From contig NZ_BDBZ01000033.1 of NCBI RefSeq assembly GCF_001613245.1, positions 62,001 through 126,000 on the forward strand: 64,000 bases of DNA, in the 5' to 3' direction. This DNA is from Nocardia speluncae NBRC 108251. GTDB taxonomy: Bacteria; Actinomycetota; Actinomycetes; Mycobacteriales; Mycobacteriaceae. How positions within the stretch are numbered: position 1 is the stretch's first letter; each line of letters starts with the position of its first letter. The notes under the pieces were generated by a model. That model searched no databases, was not told the DNA's origin, and saw only the letters and a program-made list of their open reading frames with translations. This document shows positions 1-8,588 of the stretch, in pieces. A program made the translations under genes and the position numbers.

Positions 1-501
1 CAGCCCGATCACCAGTGCGGTTCCGGCGATGTAGAGGGCGATACCGCGGCCCAGCGCCGTCCAACTGAGATTGCGCAGCCCCGTCACCACAATGAAAATC
101 CCGGCAGCCGCGACCACCGCCCAGCCGAGAACGAACGACCACAGCAGCGCGGCGACACTCGCCAGAATCCCGAGACCGTATATCCCCCAGGCGATCTGGC
201 GCAGATTCCGGCGCGAAACCACCGGCCAGGCCGCGGAGGCGACCACCGAGGTCGCGGTGACGAACAGTAACCAGGCGCCGACAACCACACCTTCGGACAG
301 CAACTCACCGGCCAGTCCACCGGGGAGCAAGTTGTCGATCGCCAGGCCCACATCAGGAATCGCCGCGGTACAGGCCAGGGCCACCGCGGCAACAGCCACC
401 ACGATCGCCACTCGGGCGGTGGTCGCCGGCTTGACGAGAACACGCCCCACCCGAGCGCCGGCGGCGACCCAAACCAGGAGGGCGGTCAACCAGAAGGTCA
501 T
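1..501 (-). CDS. membrane protein, MAB_1171c-like putative transporter (C-terminus outside the window)
   Basis: An open reading frame begins at an ATG at 501 on the minus strand and stays open to base 1, so 167 N-terminal residues are visible and no stop is seen. The protein is very hydrophobic, with several membrane segments separated by short basic loops, and starts MTFWLTALLVW. The start overlaps the stop of the ImmA/IrrE gene by four bases (ATGA), so the two are translationally coupled. Multi-spanning proteins next to ImmA/IrrE peptidases in Nocardia and Mycobacterium are usually annotated as the MAB_1171c family, of unknown substrate. The family call is inferred from hydrophobicity and this pairing; the membrane character is seen directly. 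Confidence 0.6.
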   Translation of the reverse strand, partial: MTFWLTALLVWVAAGARVGRVLVKPATTARVAIVVAVAAVALACTAAIPDVGLAIDNLLPGGLAGELLSEGVVVGAWLLFVTATSVVASAAWPVVSRRNLRQIAWGIYGLGILASVAALLWSFVLGWAVVAAAGIFIVVTGLRNLSWTALGRGIALYIAGTALVIGL

Positions 502-1019
502 CCCAGAGCCTCATCGAATCGAAGGACCGAGACGCCCGCGCCCCGGCTGTTGAAAACGCGCAAACGTGTCATCAGCATGGCGGCGAACGTTTCGGCCTCC
601 CATTCGGCCTGGTCGTTCTCCCCGTCCTCGAGGGCGGTCTGATGTGCACGCTGACTCAGCATGTAGGCGATCAGATCGTCACTCACCTCGAGCGTCACCT
701 CGGTAGCCGGAGCACCCTCGTGGTCGAAGACGATATGGCCCAGCTCGTGCGCGAGCGTGTGGTCGCGACTCGGCAGCGCGCTGGCCAGCACGATGATGTC
801 CTTGGCCGGGTAGTACCGCCGCTGCCCACAGACACCGGGGCCGAGATCGGCATCAGTGATCTCGATCGGCCGGCCCCGCTCGGCGGCCACCGCGTCGACC
901 ACCTGGTCCAGCGTGGTGGCGTCGGCGTCGGCAGCAATCGCGCACACCGCATCCACGGCAGCCGCGACGCGACGGTAGGCACGAGTACTTTGCGTTTTGC
1001 TCTGTGTCATCGCGATCAC
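498..1019 (-). CDS. ImmA/IrrE family metallo-endopeptidase
   Basis: This 173-residue protein carries a zinc-peptidase motif HELGHIVFDH at residues 91-100, with HExxH ligands at 91 and 95. That motif and the length are typical of the ImmA/IrrE (DUF955) family, which cleaves XRE-type repressors in mobile elements or in stress responses. No XRE partner is next to it; it lies between a membrane protein gene (four-base overlap downstream) and a Gly-Ser-Ala repeat protein gene (GTGA overlap upstream). The start used is GTG at 1019; an in-frame ATG three codons later is an equally good alternative. Its substrate cannot be read from the sequence. Confidence 0.85.
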   Translation of the reverse strand: MIAMTQSKTQSTRAYRRVAAAVDAVCAIAADADATTLDQVVDAVAAERGRPIEITDADLGPGVCGQRRYYPAKDIIVLASALPSRDHTLAHELGHIVFDHEGAPATEVTLEVSDDLIAYMLSQRAHQTALEDGENDQAEWEAETFAAMLMTRLRVFNSRGAGVSVLRFDEALG

Positions 1020-2371
1020 GCACCCGTTCCGAAGAATTCGGAGCGCGCGGCATCGATACGCGCCTGTGCCTGTGCGGCGCTCTGATAGCTCATCACGGCC
1101 GAACCACCGCCGGCGATAGCCAAGGCGACGAGCCCACCGATCACCGACAGCAGCGCCGGTTCCGGCAGCAGGCCCTCGGCGCTGGTCGGACGCACGGTGT
1201 GACTCGGTGGCGCCGCGGCCACCGGCGGCGCGCTCGGTGCCGGAGCACCGGGTGCGGCGGGGGCCGGCGCCGCAGGAGCGGGAAGACCCCCGCCGACCGC
1301 GACATCCACCACACTGGGTGCGCCGGGGCCCGCACCGGCACCACCGGGCGCCGGCAGCGCCAACGGCGGCCCGACCGGAGCCGACGGCACCGGCGGCACC
1401 GGTAACAGGAGAAGTAGCAACGGGGCAGCCGAACCCACTCCGGCGGACCCCAGGGCCGCCGAACCGGTCGCTGCCGAACCGGCGGCCGCCGAACCCGTGG
1501 CCGCGGAACCCACTGCGGCCGAACCGAGCCCGGCCGAACCGGTACCGAGCACCCCGATTCCCGCCGAACCGAGCGCCGCCGAACCGGAGCCCAGCACACC
1601 CGCTCCGGCGGAACCCACTGCGGCCGAACCTGTTCCGAGCACGGCGGAACCGGTGCCGAGGCCGGCCGAACCGGTGGCTCCCAGCCCCACGCCGGCGGAA
1701 CCCACTGCGGCGGAACCGGTGCCCAGCGCCGCCGAGCCCGTTCCCGCGGCAGCGGAGCCGGTAACGGCCAAGGGGGCGAGCGCCGCCGAACCGACCGCTG
1801 CCGAACCGGTGCCGAGAATGGTGCCGAGTGCGGTGCCCAGGCCGATGGGGCCCACGGGTTCGGCAACATCGGTGGGTGCGGGTGCCGGCGCGGTAGGCGC
1901 CGAGGATTCAGTTGCCGGACCTGCCCCCGCGGAACTACCGCGGCCCGGGATATCCAGGGTTTGCCATTGCGCGACCTCGCCGGGCTCCGGCCCACTTCTG
2001 CCGGTGGCGCCCGGCCCGCTCAGCTCCGGGGCGGAGGGAATATCGGCCGGCGCGGGCGGCGTATCAGCGGGTGCGGGAACGCCCGCACTGCCGGTACCGA
2101 GGCCGGCCCCGGCGCGGTCGTCCCGGGGCGGTGCGACTGCCCCGGGCGCTTCGTTCGGCCGGCCGGGAATCGCGAGTGGGGCGCTGGGGCCCGATTCGGG
2201 CCCGGCGTCACCGGGCGGCGCGAACCCGTTGCCACCGCTTCCTGTCGGCCCCTGCTCCACCTTCGGTGAGCGGCCCGGTTCGGCGGCTGCGTATCCCGGC
2301 CCCCCGAGTAGCGCCAGGCAACCCGCTGCCCCGGCTACTGCGAGTAATCGCTTGCTGCGACCAACGGCCAT
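1016..2371 (-). CDS. secreted Gly-Ser-Ala repeat protein with C-terminal membrane segment
   Basis: The start is the ATG at 2371, because the protein then opens with a clear signal peptide (basic MAVGRSKR, hydrophobic core, AAA-type cleavage near residue 30). The frame continues 61 codons further upstream, but that stretch has no protein-like character. The 451-residue product has a Pro/Ala-rich region, about twenty GSA tripeptides between residues 188 and 316 (units such as GTGSAAVGSA), a second Pro/Ala-rich linker, and one membrane helix at roughly 405-423 followed by a short polar tail. The layout suggests an exported, membrane-anchored, low-complexity stalk. No enzymatic domain is visible. 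It overlaps the ImmA/IrrE gene by four bases, so the three genes look like one operon. Confidence 0.7.
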   Translation of the reverse strand: MAVGRSKRLLAVAGAAGCLALLGGPGYAAAEPGRSPKVEQGPTGSGGNGFAPPGDAGPESGPSAPLAIPGRPNEAPGAVAPPRDDRAGAGLGTGSAGVPAPADTPPAPADIPSAPELSGPGATGRSGPEPGEVAQWQTLDIPGRGSSAGAGPATESSAPTAPAPAPTDVAEPVGPIGLGTALGTILGTGSAAVGSAALAPLAVTGSAAAGTGSAALGTGSAAVGSAGVGLGATGSAGLGTGSAVLGTGSAAVGSAGAGVLGSGSAALGSAGIGVLGTGSAGLGSAAVGSAATGSAAAGSAATGSAALGSAGVGSAAPLLLLLLPVPPVPSAPVGPPLALPAPGGAGAGPGAPSVVDVAVGGGLPAPAAPAPAAPGAPAPSAPPVAAAPPSHTVRPTSAEGLLPEPALLSVIGGLVALAIAGGGSAVMSYQSAAQAQARIDAARSEFFGTGA

Positions 2372-3105
2372 GCGCCAGCCATCCCCTCGATCGATATTGC
2401 GGATCCCCCGGTGATGACGCCTTCCGGGCAGAACGAACAGATGGTTGCCCATGGTAAACCAGGGCCCTGACCGCCGCATAACAAAGCGGCGAGACGGCAA
2501 CTGCCCTGCACTGCACCGCAGGTGGAGCGACAGGCCACAGCGGTGATACCGCAATCGGGCGTGTGATTATTCACAGTTGCCGTTCGGCGCATGCGGTAAC
2601 TGAGCCACCTGCACGCCGGCGGATCCGGGCGGCGAACGGTGTCCGTCTTCCCACACGAGCCCTCGGCCGAAAGCGCCATCGGCCGGTCCACACCAGCGGA
2701 CGACAGCGAGCATCCCGGCTCCCTGCGCCGCTCCGGTCGCAGCGCCGAGTATCCGGGTTCGCCTGCCATCGGGGTGGGTCCGCGAGCGGTGAATGTGGAT
2801 CATGCATACCGTGCCGCCGAGGCGGCCGGGTACGCCGGTTCCTCCGCTGATCGATACGGCTATCGGCCGCGGAGTAGTGGAGTTCCGCCGGGACCCCTGA
2901 ACCGGTAACGCAGGCAACGGCACGACCCCGGGGACACCGGCAGCCTCGGCTTGGATGACCGGCTTCCGCAATGGCCACACCAGATCGCTTCGAGGCGATC
3001 GGAAGGGTGCTGGACCACGATCCGTCGCGGACCGTTCACCGTGGCCGGAGCAACCCGGCGGGCGCAGACTCGACTATGCGGCCCGCCGGGTGCCCGAGGC
3101 AGGGT
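2372..3105. other. intergenic region with no supported gene
   Basis: About 730 bases separate the repeat-protein start from the end of the first steroid SDR gene. Short frames exist on both strands, but none has a ribosome site, family-like composition or a recognisable motif. The part nearest 2372 should contain the promoter of the leftward operon. Confidence 0.5.
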
Positions 3106-3124
3106 TTACGACGCCCCGTAAACC
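3103..3124. terminator. possible short hairpin at the SDR stop codon
   Basis: GGTTTACG at 3103-3110 and CGTAAACC at 3117-3124 form a perfect 8-bp stem with a 6-base loop, overlapping the TAA stop of the leftward SDR gene. The stem is AT-rich for this genome and has no clear T tract, so a terminator role is uncertain. Confidence 0.3.
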
Positions 3125-4020
3125 GGCTCCGGCGCGTTCCCCTTCGAGATCAGTTCCGCCACCACCGGGCCGAGATCGGCCGGGTTCCAGCGGGTTCCGC
3201 GGTCCACCGGGACACCGTGCCGCCAGCCTTCGGCCAAAGCGATACGCCCGCCCTCGACCTCGAACATCCGGCCGGTGATCCCGGCCGATTCCGGGCTACC
3301 GAGCCACACCACGATCGGCGAGATGTTCTCCGGCGCCATGGCGTCGAAACCGTCGCCCGGTTTGGCCATCATGTCGGCGAAAACCGTTTCGGTCATCCGG
3401 GTGCGGGCCGAGGGCGCGATAGCGTTCACGGTGACGCCGTAACGACCGAATTCGGCCGAAGCGGTGAGGGTCAAGCCGGCGATACCCGCTTTGGCGGCGC
3501 CGTAGTTGCCCTGGCCGACGCTGCCCTGCAGACCGGCGCCGGAGCTGGTGTTGATGATCCGGGCGTCGACCGGGCGGCCGGCCTTGGACTCCGCGCGCCA
3601 ATACGCGGCCGCGTGCCGCATGGTGGCGAAATGGCCCTTCAGGTGAACCCGGACCACCGAGTCCCATTCGTCTTCGGCGAGGTTGACCAGCATGCGGTCG
3701 CGGACGAAACCGGCGTTGTTGACCAGGACATCGAGGCCGCCGAAGGTATCCACGGCCTGCTGGATCAGCCGCTGCGAACCGTCCCAGCTCGCCACATCGT
3801 CGCCGTTGGCGACCGCTTCGCCGCCGGCCGCGCGGATTTCGGAAACCACCTGCTCGGCGGGCGTCTCCGCGGTGGATTCACCACTGAGGCTGGTGCCGAT
3901 GTCATTGACCACGACCTTCGCGCCCGCGGCCGCGAAGGCCAGTGCGTGCGCGCGGCCGATTCCCCGGCCGGCGCCGGTGATGATGACTGTCCGTCCGGCA
4001 CAGATGCCCTCGGTTGCCAT
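3106..4020 (-). CDS. SDR family oxidoreductase, Rv3548c-like, steroid cluster
   Basis: This 304-residue short-chain dehydrogenase has TGAGRGIG (residues 15-22) for nucleotide binding, NNAG (101-104), a catalytic serine near 159 and YGAAK with Tyr173 and Lys177. It is longer than a minimal SDR through its C-terminal tail. It lies downstream of a second SDR in the same orientation, as Rv3548c follows Rv3549c in M. tuberculosis, and divergent from echA20-ipdABC. By that synteny it probably oxidises a hydroxyacyl-CoA intermediate of HIP degradation; the exact substrate is not established here. It is probably co-transcribed with the 4086-4892 gene from the KstR2 box at 4904. Confidence 0.85.
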   Translation of the reverse strand: MATEGICAGRTVIITGAGRGIGRAHALAFAAAGAKVVVNDIGTSLSGESTAETPAEQVVSEIRAAGGEAVANGDDVASWDGSQRLIQQAVDTFGGLDVLVNNAGFVRDRMLVNLAEDEWDSVVRVHLKGHFATMRHAAAYWRAESKAGRPVDARIINTSSGAGLQGSVGQGNYGAAKAGIAGLTLTASAEFGRYGVTVNAIAPSARTRMTETVFADMMAKPGDGFDAMAPENISPIVVWLGSPESAGITGRMFEVEGGRIALAEGWRHGVPVDRGTRWNPADLGPVVAELISKGNAPEPVYGAS

Positions 4021-4085
4021 ATCCGTTCCTATCGTCGATGGTCGTCACTGGTGTTGTCGCGCCGGCGGGGCGGCGCCGAGGCGCG

Positions 4086-4892
4086 TCAGGGCTGTGCGGT
4101 TTTCGCCGCGTCGGTGGAATGGGCGGCGTTGGCGGCCGAAAGGAAAGCCGGCGGTTCGCCGCCGCCGTGGATCTGCAGGGTGGCGCCGCTGATGTATCCC
4201 GCGAGCGGGGAGAGCAGGAACGCCACCCCGTTGCCGACATCGTCGGGCCGCGCCATCCGGCCCATCGGGATGGTCTGCCCGACGGCGGCCACACCGTCGG
4301 CGTCGCCGTAGTGCAATTCGGCGAGCTCGGTTTCCACCGCGCCGACGACCAGCGAGTTGACCCGGACCCGGGGCGCCCATTCCGCGGCCAGGGAGACGGT
4401 GAGTGCGTCCACTCCGGCCTTGGCCGCACCGTAGGCGGCGGTACCGGGCGAGGGCCGGTGACCGCTCAGGCTGGAGATATTGATGATCGACCCGCCGGTT
4501 TCCCGTTCACTCATCACCGCGTGTGCCGCCTGCGCGACGTGCAGGGCCGCGAGCAGATTCAATTCGATGATCTTGGTATGGAATTTCGGGCTGGCATCGG
4601 CTGCCAGCACATAGGGCGATCCCCCGGCATTGTTCACCGCGGCGTCGAGCCGGCCGTACCGGCGCACGACCTCCTCGATCATCGCCCGCACCGCCTCGGC
4701 GTCACGCACATCGCAGGGCAGGAAGTCGATAGCGCGTCCGCCCACTTCCACCGGAGTTTCCGCCGGTCGGCGCGCGCACGCCACCACGGTTGCGCCGGCG
4801 GCCAGCAGGACCCGGCTGATACCGGCGCCGACACCGCGGACGCCCCCGGTTACCAGAACGACGCGATCGGACAGGTCGATTTCGAGTGCCAC
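4086..4892 (-). CDS. SDR family oxidoreductase, Rv3549c-like, steroid cluster
   Basis: A 268-residue classical SDR with TGGVRGVG (15-22), NNAG (87-90), the serine cluster around 140-143 and catalytic Tyr154/Lys158 in YGAAK. The start is a GTG at 4892. A KstR2 box begins 12 bases upstream, between this gene and echA20, which ties both directions to the HIP regulon. Gene order (two SDRs divergent from echA20, ipdA, ipdB and ipdC) reproduces M. tuberculosis Rv3549c-Rv3553. It is expected to act on a CoA thioester of the ring C/D pathway; the particular step is inferred. Confidence 0.85.
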   Translation of the reverse strand: MALEIDLSDRVVLVTGGVRGVGAGISRVLLAAGATVVACARRPAETPVEVGGRAIDFLPCDVRDAEAVRAMIEEVVRRYGRLDAAVNNAGGSPYVLAADASPKFHTKIIELNLLAALHVAQAAHAVMSERETGGSIINISSLSGHRPSPGTAAYGAAKAGVDALTVSLAAEWAPRVRVNSLVVGAVETELAELHYGDADGVAAVGQTIPMGRMARPDDVGNGVAFLLSPLAGYISGATLQIHGGGEPPAFLSAANAAHSTDAAKTAQP

Positions 4893-4903
4893 CGTGTTAA
4901 CCT

Positions 4904-4917
4904 ACCAAGCAATTGCT
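4904..4917. promoter_or_regulatory. KstR2 operator between the SDR pair and echA20
   Basis: ACCAAGCAATTGCT matches 9 of 10 fixed positions of the published KstR2 motif AnCAAGnnCTTGnT. It overlaps a perfect 14-bp palindrome, CAAGCAATTGCTTG, at 4906-4919. It sits 12 bases before the leftward SDR start and 42 bases before echA20, so one repressor site could control both directions. Confidence 0.85.
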
Positions 4918-4958
4918 TGCTTAGCCAAGATGCTCGAGAATGCGAGATTGGATACGCG

Positions 4959-5723
4959 ATGGGGATCACCCGCCATTCGGAATCCGCCGGTATCGCCGTG
5001 GTCACGGTCGACTATCCGCCGGTCAACGCCATACCCTCGGACGGCTGGTTCACCCTCGCCGACGAGATCCGCGCCGCTGGGCGCGACCCGCAAACCCGCG
5101 TGGTCGTGCTGCGTGCGGAGAACCGGGGCTTCAACGCCGGCGTGGATATCAAGGAAATGCAGCGCACACCGGGCCACCAGGCGCTGATCGACGCCAACCA
5201 CGGCTGCTTCGAGGCCTTCGCCGCCGTCTACGACTGCCCGGTCCCGGTCGTCACCGCGGTCCAGGGCTTCTGCCTCGGCGGCGGAATCGGCCTCGTCGGC
5301 AACTCCGACATCATCATCGCCTCCGAGGACGCCACCTTCGGCCTGCCCGAGGTCGACCGCGGCGCGCTCGGCGCGGCGACCCACCTGTCCCGGCTGGTCC
5401 CCCAGCACCTCATGCGCGCCCTGTTCTTCACGGCCGCCACGGCCACCGCCCAGCAGCTGCACCATCACGGCTCGGTACTGAAGGTGGTGCCCCGCGACGA
5501 ACTCGACGCTGCAACGCTCGAAGTCGCCGAGAACATCGCCGCCAAGGACGGACGGGTGATCCGGGCCGCCAAACGCGCACTCAACGGAATCGACGTGCAG
5601 GACGTGCACCGCAGCTACCGCTACGAGCAAGGCTTCACCTTCGAACTGAACCTCTCGGGCGCCTCGGACGAGATCCGCGAGCGGTTCGACGACGACCTGG
5701 CAGCGCAAAAAGACAAGAACTGA
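4959..5723 (+). CDS. echA20: EchA20-like crotonase, steroid ring D hydrolase
   Basis: A 254-residue crotonase-family protein. The oxyanion-forming segment GFNAGVDIKE lies at 57-66 and the second CoA-site loop at GFCLGGG (103-109), with GLPEVDRG at 128-135. In M. tuberculosis EchA20 hydrolyses ring D of a late indane intermediate, and position here (divergent from the SDR pair, directly before ipdA and ipdB) supports that role. The ATG at 4959 was chosen because the protein then starts where crotonases usually do; the frame continues upstream through the SDR gene but is not coding there. Only 16 bases separate its stop from the chosen ipdA start, which suggests a polycistronic echA20-ipdABC message under KstR2. 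Confidence 0.9.
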   Translation: MGITRHSESAGIAVVTVDYPPVNAIPSDGWFTLADEIRAAGRDPQTRVVVLRAENRGFNAGVDIKEMQRTPGHQALIDANHGCFEAFAAVYDCPVPVVTAVQGFCLGGGIGLVGNSDIIIASEDATFGLPEVDRGALGAATHLSRLVPQHLMRALFFTAATATAQQLHHHGSVLKVVPRDELDAATLEVAENIAAKDGRVIRAAKRALNGIDVQDVHRSYRYEQGFTFELNLSGASDEIRERFDDDLAAQKDKN

Positions 5724-5739
5724 CATGGAGCGGAAAACC

Positions 5740-6621
5740 ATGCGAGACAAGCGGAAATCGCTGGACGAGATCGTCGGCGAACTGCGCAGCGGAATGACTA
5801 TCGGCATCGGCGGCTGGGGGTCGCGGCGTAAGCCGATGGCCCTGGTGCGGGCGCTGCTGCGGTCGGATGTCACCGACCTCACCGTGGTCACCTACGGCGG
5901 CCCCGACCTCGGCCTGCTGCTTTCGGCCGGAAAGGTCCGCAAGGCCTATTACGGTTTCGTCTCCCTCGACTCGGCGCCGTTCTACGATCCGTGGTTCGCC
6001 AAAGCCCGCACCTCGGGGCAGATCGTGGCCCGGGAAATGGACGAGGGCATGCTCAAATGCGGGCTGGAGGCGGCCGCGGCGCGGCTGCCGTTCCTGCCGA
6101 TCCGCGCGGGCCTCGGCTCGGATGTGCCGAATTTCTGGGACGGCGAACTGACCACCGTCACCTCGCCCTACCCGGGACCGGGTGGTAAGGCGGAAACCCT
6201 GATCGCCATGCCCGCACTGAACCTCGATGCCGCGCTGGTACACCTGAACCTCGGCGACCCGCACGGGAACGCCGCGTACCAGGGGGTGGACCCGTATATG
6301 GACGACCTGTTCTGCATGGCCGCCGAGAAGCGGTACCTGTCGGTGGAGCGCATCGTGGACACCGAAGAACTGGTCAAAACCGTTCCGACGCAGTCGCTGC
6401 TGCTCAACCGCATGATGGTCGACGCGGTGGCCGAGGCACCGAACGGCGCGCACTTCACCCTCGGTGGGGACAGCTACGGGCGCGACGAGAAGTTCCAGCG
6501 CCACTACGTCGAAGCCGCCAAGTCACCGGAAACCTGGCAGACCTTCGTCGACACCTACCTCAGCGGCTCCGAAGACGACTACCAGGCCGCCGTCGCGCGA
6601 TTCAAGGAGGAGCAGCGGTGA
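5740..6621 (+). CDS. ipdA: cholesterol ring C hydrolase, alpha subunit
   Basis: This CoA-transferase-family subunit shows the glycine-rich GIGGWGSRRKP near its N-terminus. IpdA and IpdB form a complex that hydrolyses ring C of COCHEA-CoA to the open-chain MOODA-CoA, so it works as a hydrolase despite its transferase fold. The ATG at 5740 is preferred over the ATG at 5725: a GGAG sits about 9 bases before it, and the resulting 293 residues fit the M. tuberculosis IpdA length. It overlaps ipdB by four bases (GTGA). Confidence 0.93.
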   Translation: MRDKRKSLDEIVGELRSGMTIGIGGWGSRRKPMALVRALLRSDVTDLTVVTYGGPDLGLLLSAGKVRKAYYGFVSLDSAPFYDPWFAKARTSGQIVAREMDEGMLKCGLEAAAARLPFLPIRAGLGSDVPNFWDGELTTVTSPYPGPGGKAETLIAMPALNLDAALVHLNLGDPHGNAAYQGVDPYMDDLFCMAAEKRYLSVERIVDTEELVKTVPTQSLLLNRMMVDAVAEAPNGAHFTLGGDSYGRDEKFQRHYVEAAKSPETWQTFVDTYLSGSEDDYQAAVARFKEEQR

Positions 6622-7376
6622 CCAGCACCGAAACCATCACCCGGGCCGAGGTCTGCGCGATCGCCTGCGCCGAGATCTTCCGGGATGCCGGGGAAATCTT
6701 CGCCAGCCCGATGACGCCGATGGCCCAGTTGGGCGCCCGGCTCGCGAAACTCACCTTCGAACCCGACCTGCTGCTCTCCGACGGCGAAGCGTTCTTCCTC
6801 GCCGAAACACCGCCCATCGGCGGTAAGGCACCGGTGGAGGGCTGGATCCCGTTCCGCAGGGTTTTCGATGTCCTGGCCTCGGGCCGACGCCACGTAGTCA
6901 TGGGCGCCAACCAGATCGACCGATTCGGCAACCAGAACCTGTCCGCCTTCGGACCGCTGCAGCAGCCGACCCGGCAGATGTTCGGGGTCCGTGGCGCGCC
7001 GGGCAATACGATCAACCACCCGACGAGCTATTGGGTTGCGCGGCACACCAGGCGGGTGTTCTGCGAGAACGTCGATATCGTCGCCGGGATCGGTTACGAC
7101 AAGATCGACCCCGAGAACCCCGCCTACCGGTTCATGAAGGTCCACCATGTGGTCAGCAACCTGGGCGTTTTCGATTTCGGCGGGCCCGGTAACACCATGC
7201 GCGCGCTGAGCCTGCACCCCGGAGTCACCGCCGAAGAGGTCGCGGAGAACACCTCGTTCGAAATCGCCGACCTGGGCACCGCCGGGGAGAGCCGGTTGCC
7301 GAGCACCGAGGAACTGCGCATCATCCGTGAGGTCCTGGATCCCAAGAAGATCCGCGAGAAGGAGGTTCCGCAGTGA
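6618..7376 (+). CDS. ipdB: cholesterol ring C hydrolase, beta subunit
   Basis: A 252-residue class I CoA-transferase-like subunit, partner of IpdA, with which it opens ring C of the last steroid remnant. The GTG start at 6618 overlaps the ipdA stop and follows a strong AAGGAGGAG site. The protein contains GGPGNTMRALSLHPG near its C-terminus, typical of the family. It overlaps ipdC by four bases through another GTGA, so the subunits and the oxidoreductase should be made in balanced amounts. Confidence 0.93.
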   Translation: MTSTETITRAEVCAIACAEIFRDAGEIFASPMTPMAQLGARLAKLTFEPDLLLSDGEAFFLAETPPIGGKAPVEGWIPFRRVFDVLASGRRHVVMGANQIDRFGNQNLSAFGPLQQPTRQMFGVRGAPGNTINHPTSYWVARHTRRVFCENVDIVAGIGYDKIDPENPAYRFMKVHHVVSNLGVFDFGGPGNTMRALSLHPGVTAEEVAENTSFEIADLGTAGESRLPSTEELRIIREVLDPKKIREKEVPQ

Positions 7377-8455
7377 CCTCCCGGCTGCGGACCCCGCTGA
7401 CCGAACTGGTCGGGATCGAACACCCCGTCGTGCAGACCGGGATGGGCTGGGTGGCGGGCCCGAGCCTCGTATCGGCCACCTCCAACGCGGGCGGCCTGGG
7501 GATTCTGGCCTCGGCCACCATGACCTACGCCGAGCTCGAAACGGCCATCGCCAAAACCAAAACGCAGACCGATAAGCCGTTCGGCGTGAACATCCGCGCC
7601 GACGCCTCCGACGCGCCCGAGCGGATCGACCTGCTGATCCGCGAGAACGTGAAAGTCGCATCGTTCGCGCTGGCGCCGAAGAAAGATCTCATCGCGAAGC
7701 TGAAGGACGCCGGCGTGGTGGTGGTTCCGTCGATCGGCGCCGCCAAGCATGCGGTGAAGGTCGCCTCGTGGGGCGCCGACGCCGTGATCGTCCAGGGTGG
7801 CGAAGGCGGCGGGCACACCGGCCCGGTCGCGACCACTCTGCTGCTGCCGTCGGTACTGGACGCCGTCGATATCCCGGTCGTCGCGGCCGGCGGTTTCTAC
7901 GACGGACGCGGGCTGGCCGCCGCCCTCGCCTACGGCGCCGCAGGTGTCGCCATGGGCACCCGGTTCCTGCTCACCCAGGAAAGCAGCGTCCCGGATTCGG
8001 TGAAACAGGAGTACCTGCGCCGCCGGCTCGGCGAAACGGTGGTCTCGACGAAGGTCGACGGTATGCCGCACCGGGTACTCAACACCGAACTCGTGCAGAA
8101 GCTGGAGGGTTCGGGCCGTATCCGCGGACTCACCGCGGCGGTCGGCAACGCGACCAAGTTCAAGAGCATGACCGGCATGAAATGGTCGACCCTCGTCCGC
8201 GACGGCCTGGCCATGCGCAAGGCCAAGGACCTCACCTGGTCGCAGGTGATCATGGCCGCCAACACTCCGATGCTGTTGCGCGCCGGGCTGGTCGAGGGCA
8301 ATACCGAAGCCGGTGTGCTCGCTGCCGGCCAGGTGAGCGGCATCCTGGACGATCTACCGACCTGCCAGGAACTCATCGACCGGGTCGTCACGGACGCGGT
8401 CGCCCGGATCGGCACTCTCGCTGCGCTCCCCCAGGGCGCCGAATCCGCTAACTGA
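7373..8455 (+). CDS. ipdC: flavin-dependent oxidoreductase IpdC (nitronate monooxygenase-like)
   Basis: A 360-residue TIM-barrel protein of the nitronate monooxygenase family, with the FMN-phosphate segment QGGEGGGHTG around residues 142-151 and a second glycine-rich phosphate loop AAGGFYDGRG. In M. tuberculosis the Rv3553 homologue is the flavoprotein IpdC needed for HIP degradation, where it acts on a CoA thioester and not on nitroalkanes. It begins at GTG 7373 after AGAAGGAGG and overlaps ipdB. It is the last gene of the unit; a strong hairpin follows 15 bases after the stop. Confidence 0.92.
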   Translation: MTSRLRTPLTELVGIEHPVVQTGMGWVAGPSLVSATSNAGGLGILASATMTYAELETAIAKTKTQTDKPFGVNIRADASDAPERIDLLIRENVKVASFALAPKKDLIAKLKDAGVVVVPSIGAAKHAVKVASWGADAVIVQGGEGGGHTGPVATTLLLPSVLDAVDIPVVAAGGFYDGRGLAAALAYGAAGVAMGTRFLLTQESSVPDSVKQEYLRRRLGETVVSTKVDGMPHRVLNTELVQKLEGSGRIRGLTAAVGNATKFKSMTGMKWSTLVRDGLAMRKAKDLTWSQVIMAANTPMLLRAGLVEGNTEAGVLAAGQVSGILDDLPTCQELIDRVVTDAVARIGTLAALPQGAESAN

Positions 8456-8469
8456 TCGAATTCACGCCA

Positions 8470-8503
8470 GGCCCGCCCACCACGCGTGGGCGGGCCTTCT
8501 TCC
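8470..8503 (+). terminator. rho-independent terminator after ipdC
   Basis: A perfect 11-bp GC stem, GGCCCGCCCAC at 8470-8480 with GTGGGCGGGCC at 8486-8496, has a 5-base loop and is followed by a pyrimidine/T-rich TTCTTCCT. It ends the echA20-ipdABC unit. Confidence 0.85.
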
Positions 8504-8573
8504 TGTCGAATCACCCCCTGCGGCCGGAGGCTCTCGACTCGAGTAAGCAGGTCGAGTGTAATAGTTTTTGTCG

Positions 8574-8588
8574 TACAATAGCCGGGTG
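8574..8588 (+). promoter_or_regulatory. -10 element suggesting a leaderless antitoxin mRNA
   Basis: TACAAT at 8574-8579 is a good -10 hexamer. The GTG at 8586 is seven bases after its end, which is where transcription would normally start. No Shine-Dalgarno sequence precedes this GTG. Confidence 0.55.

Noticed and set aside
1441..1830. CRISPR-like periodicity in the 1.4-1.8 kb repeats
   Set aside because: The units are short, degenerate and in frame with codons of a low-complexity protein; no constant repeat with unique spacers.
1497..2414. Long rightward frame (305 codons) rich in Ala, Glu and Pro opposite the Gly-Ser-Ala repeat gene
   Set aside because: It is the antisense of a GC-rich repeat (GGTTCGGC-type units); it has no ribosome site and no signal or domain, whereas the leftward frame has a signal peptide and membrane helix.
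2563..2980. Short frames on both strands between the repeat gene and the steroid SDR
   Set aside because: No ribosome sites, no motifs, and opposite frames overlap fully; non-coding high-GC sequence explains them.
4014..4958. Extension of the echA20 frame upstream to 4014
   Set aside because: It runs opposite the SDR gene and through the KstR2 box; crotonase similarity starts at the ATG at 4959.
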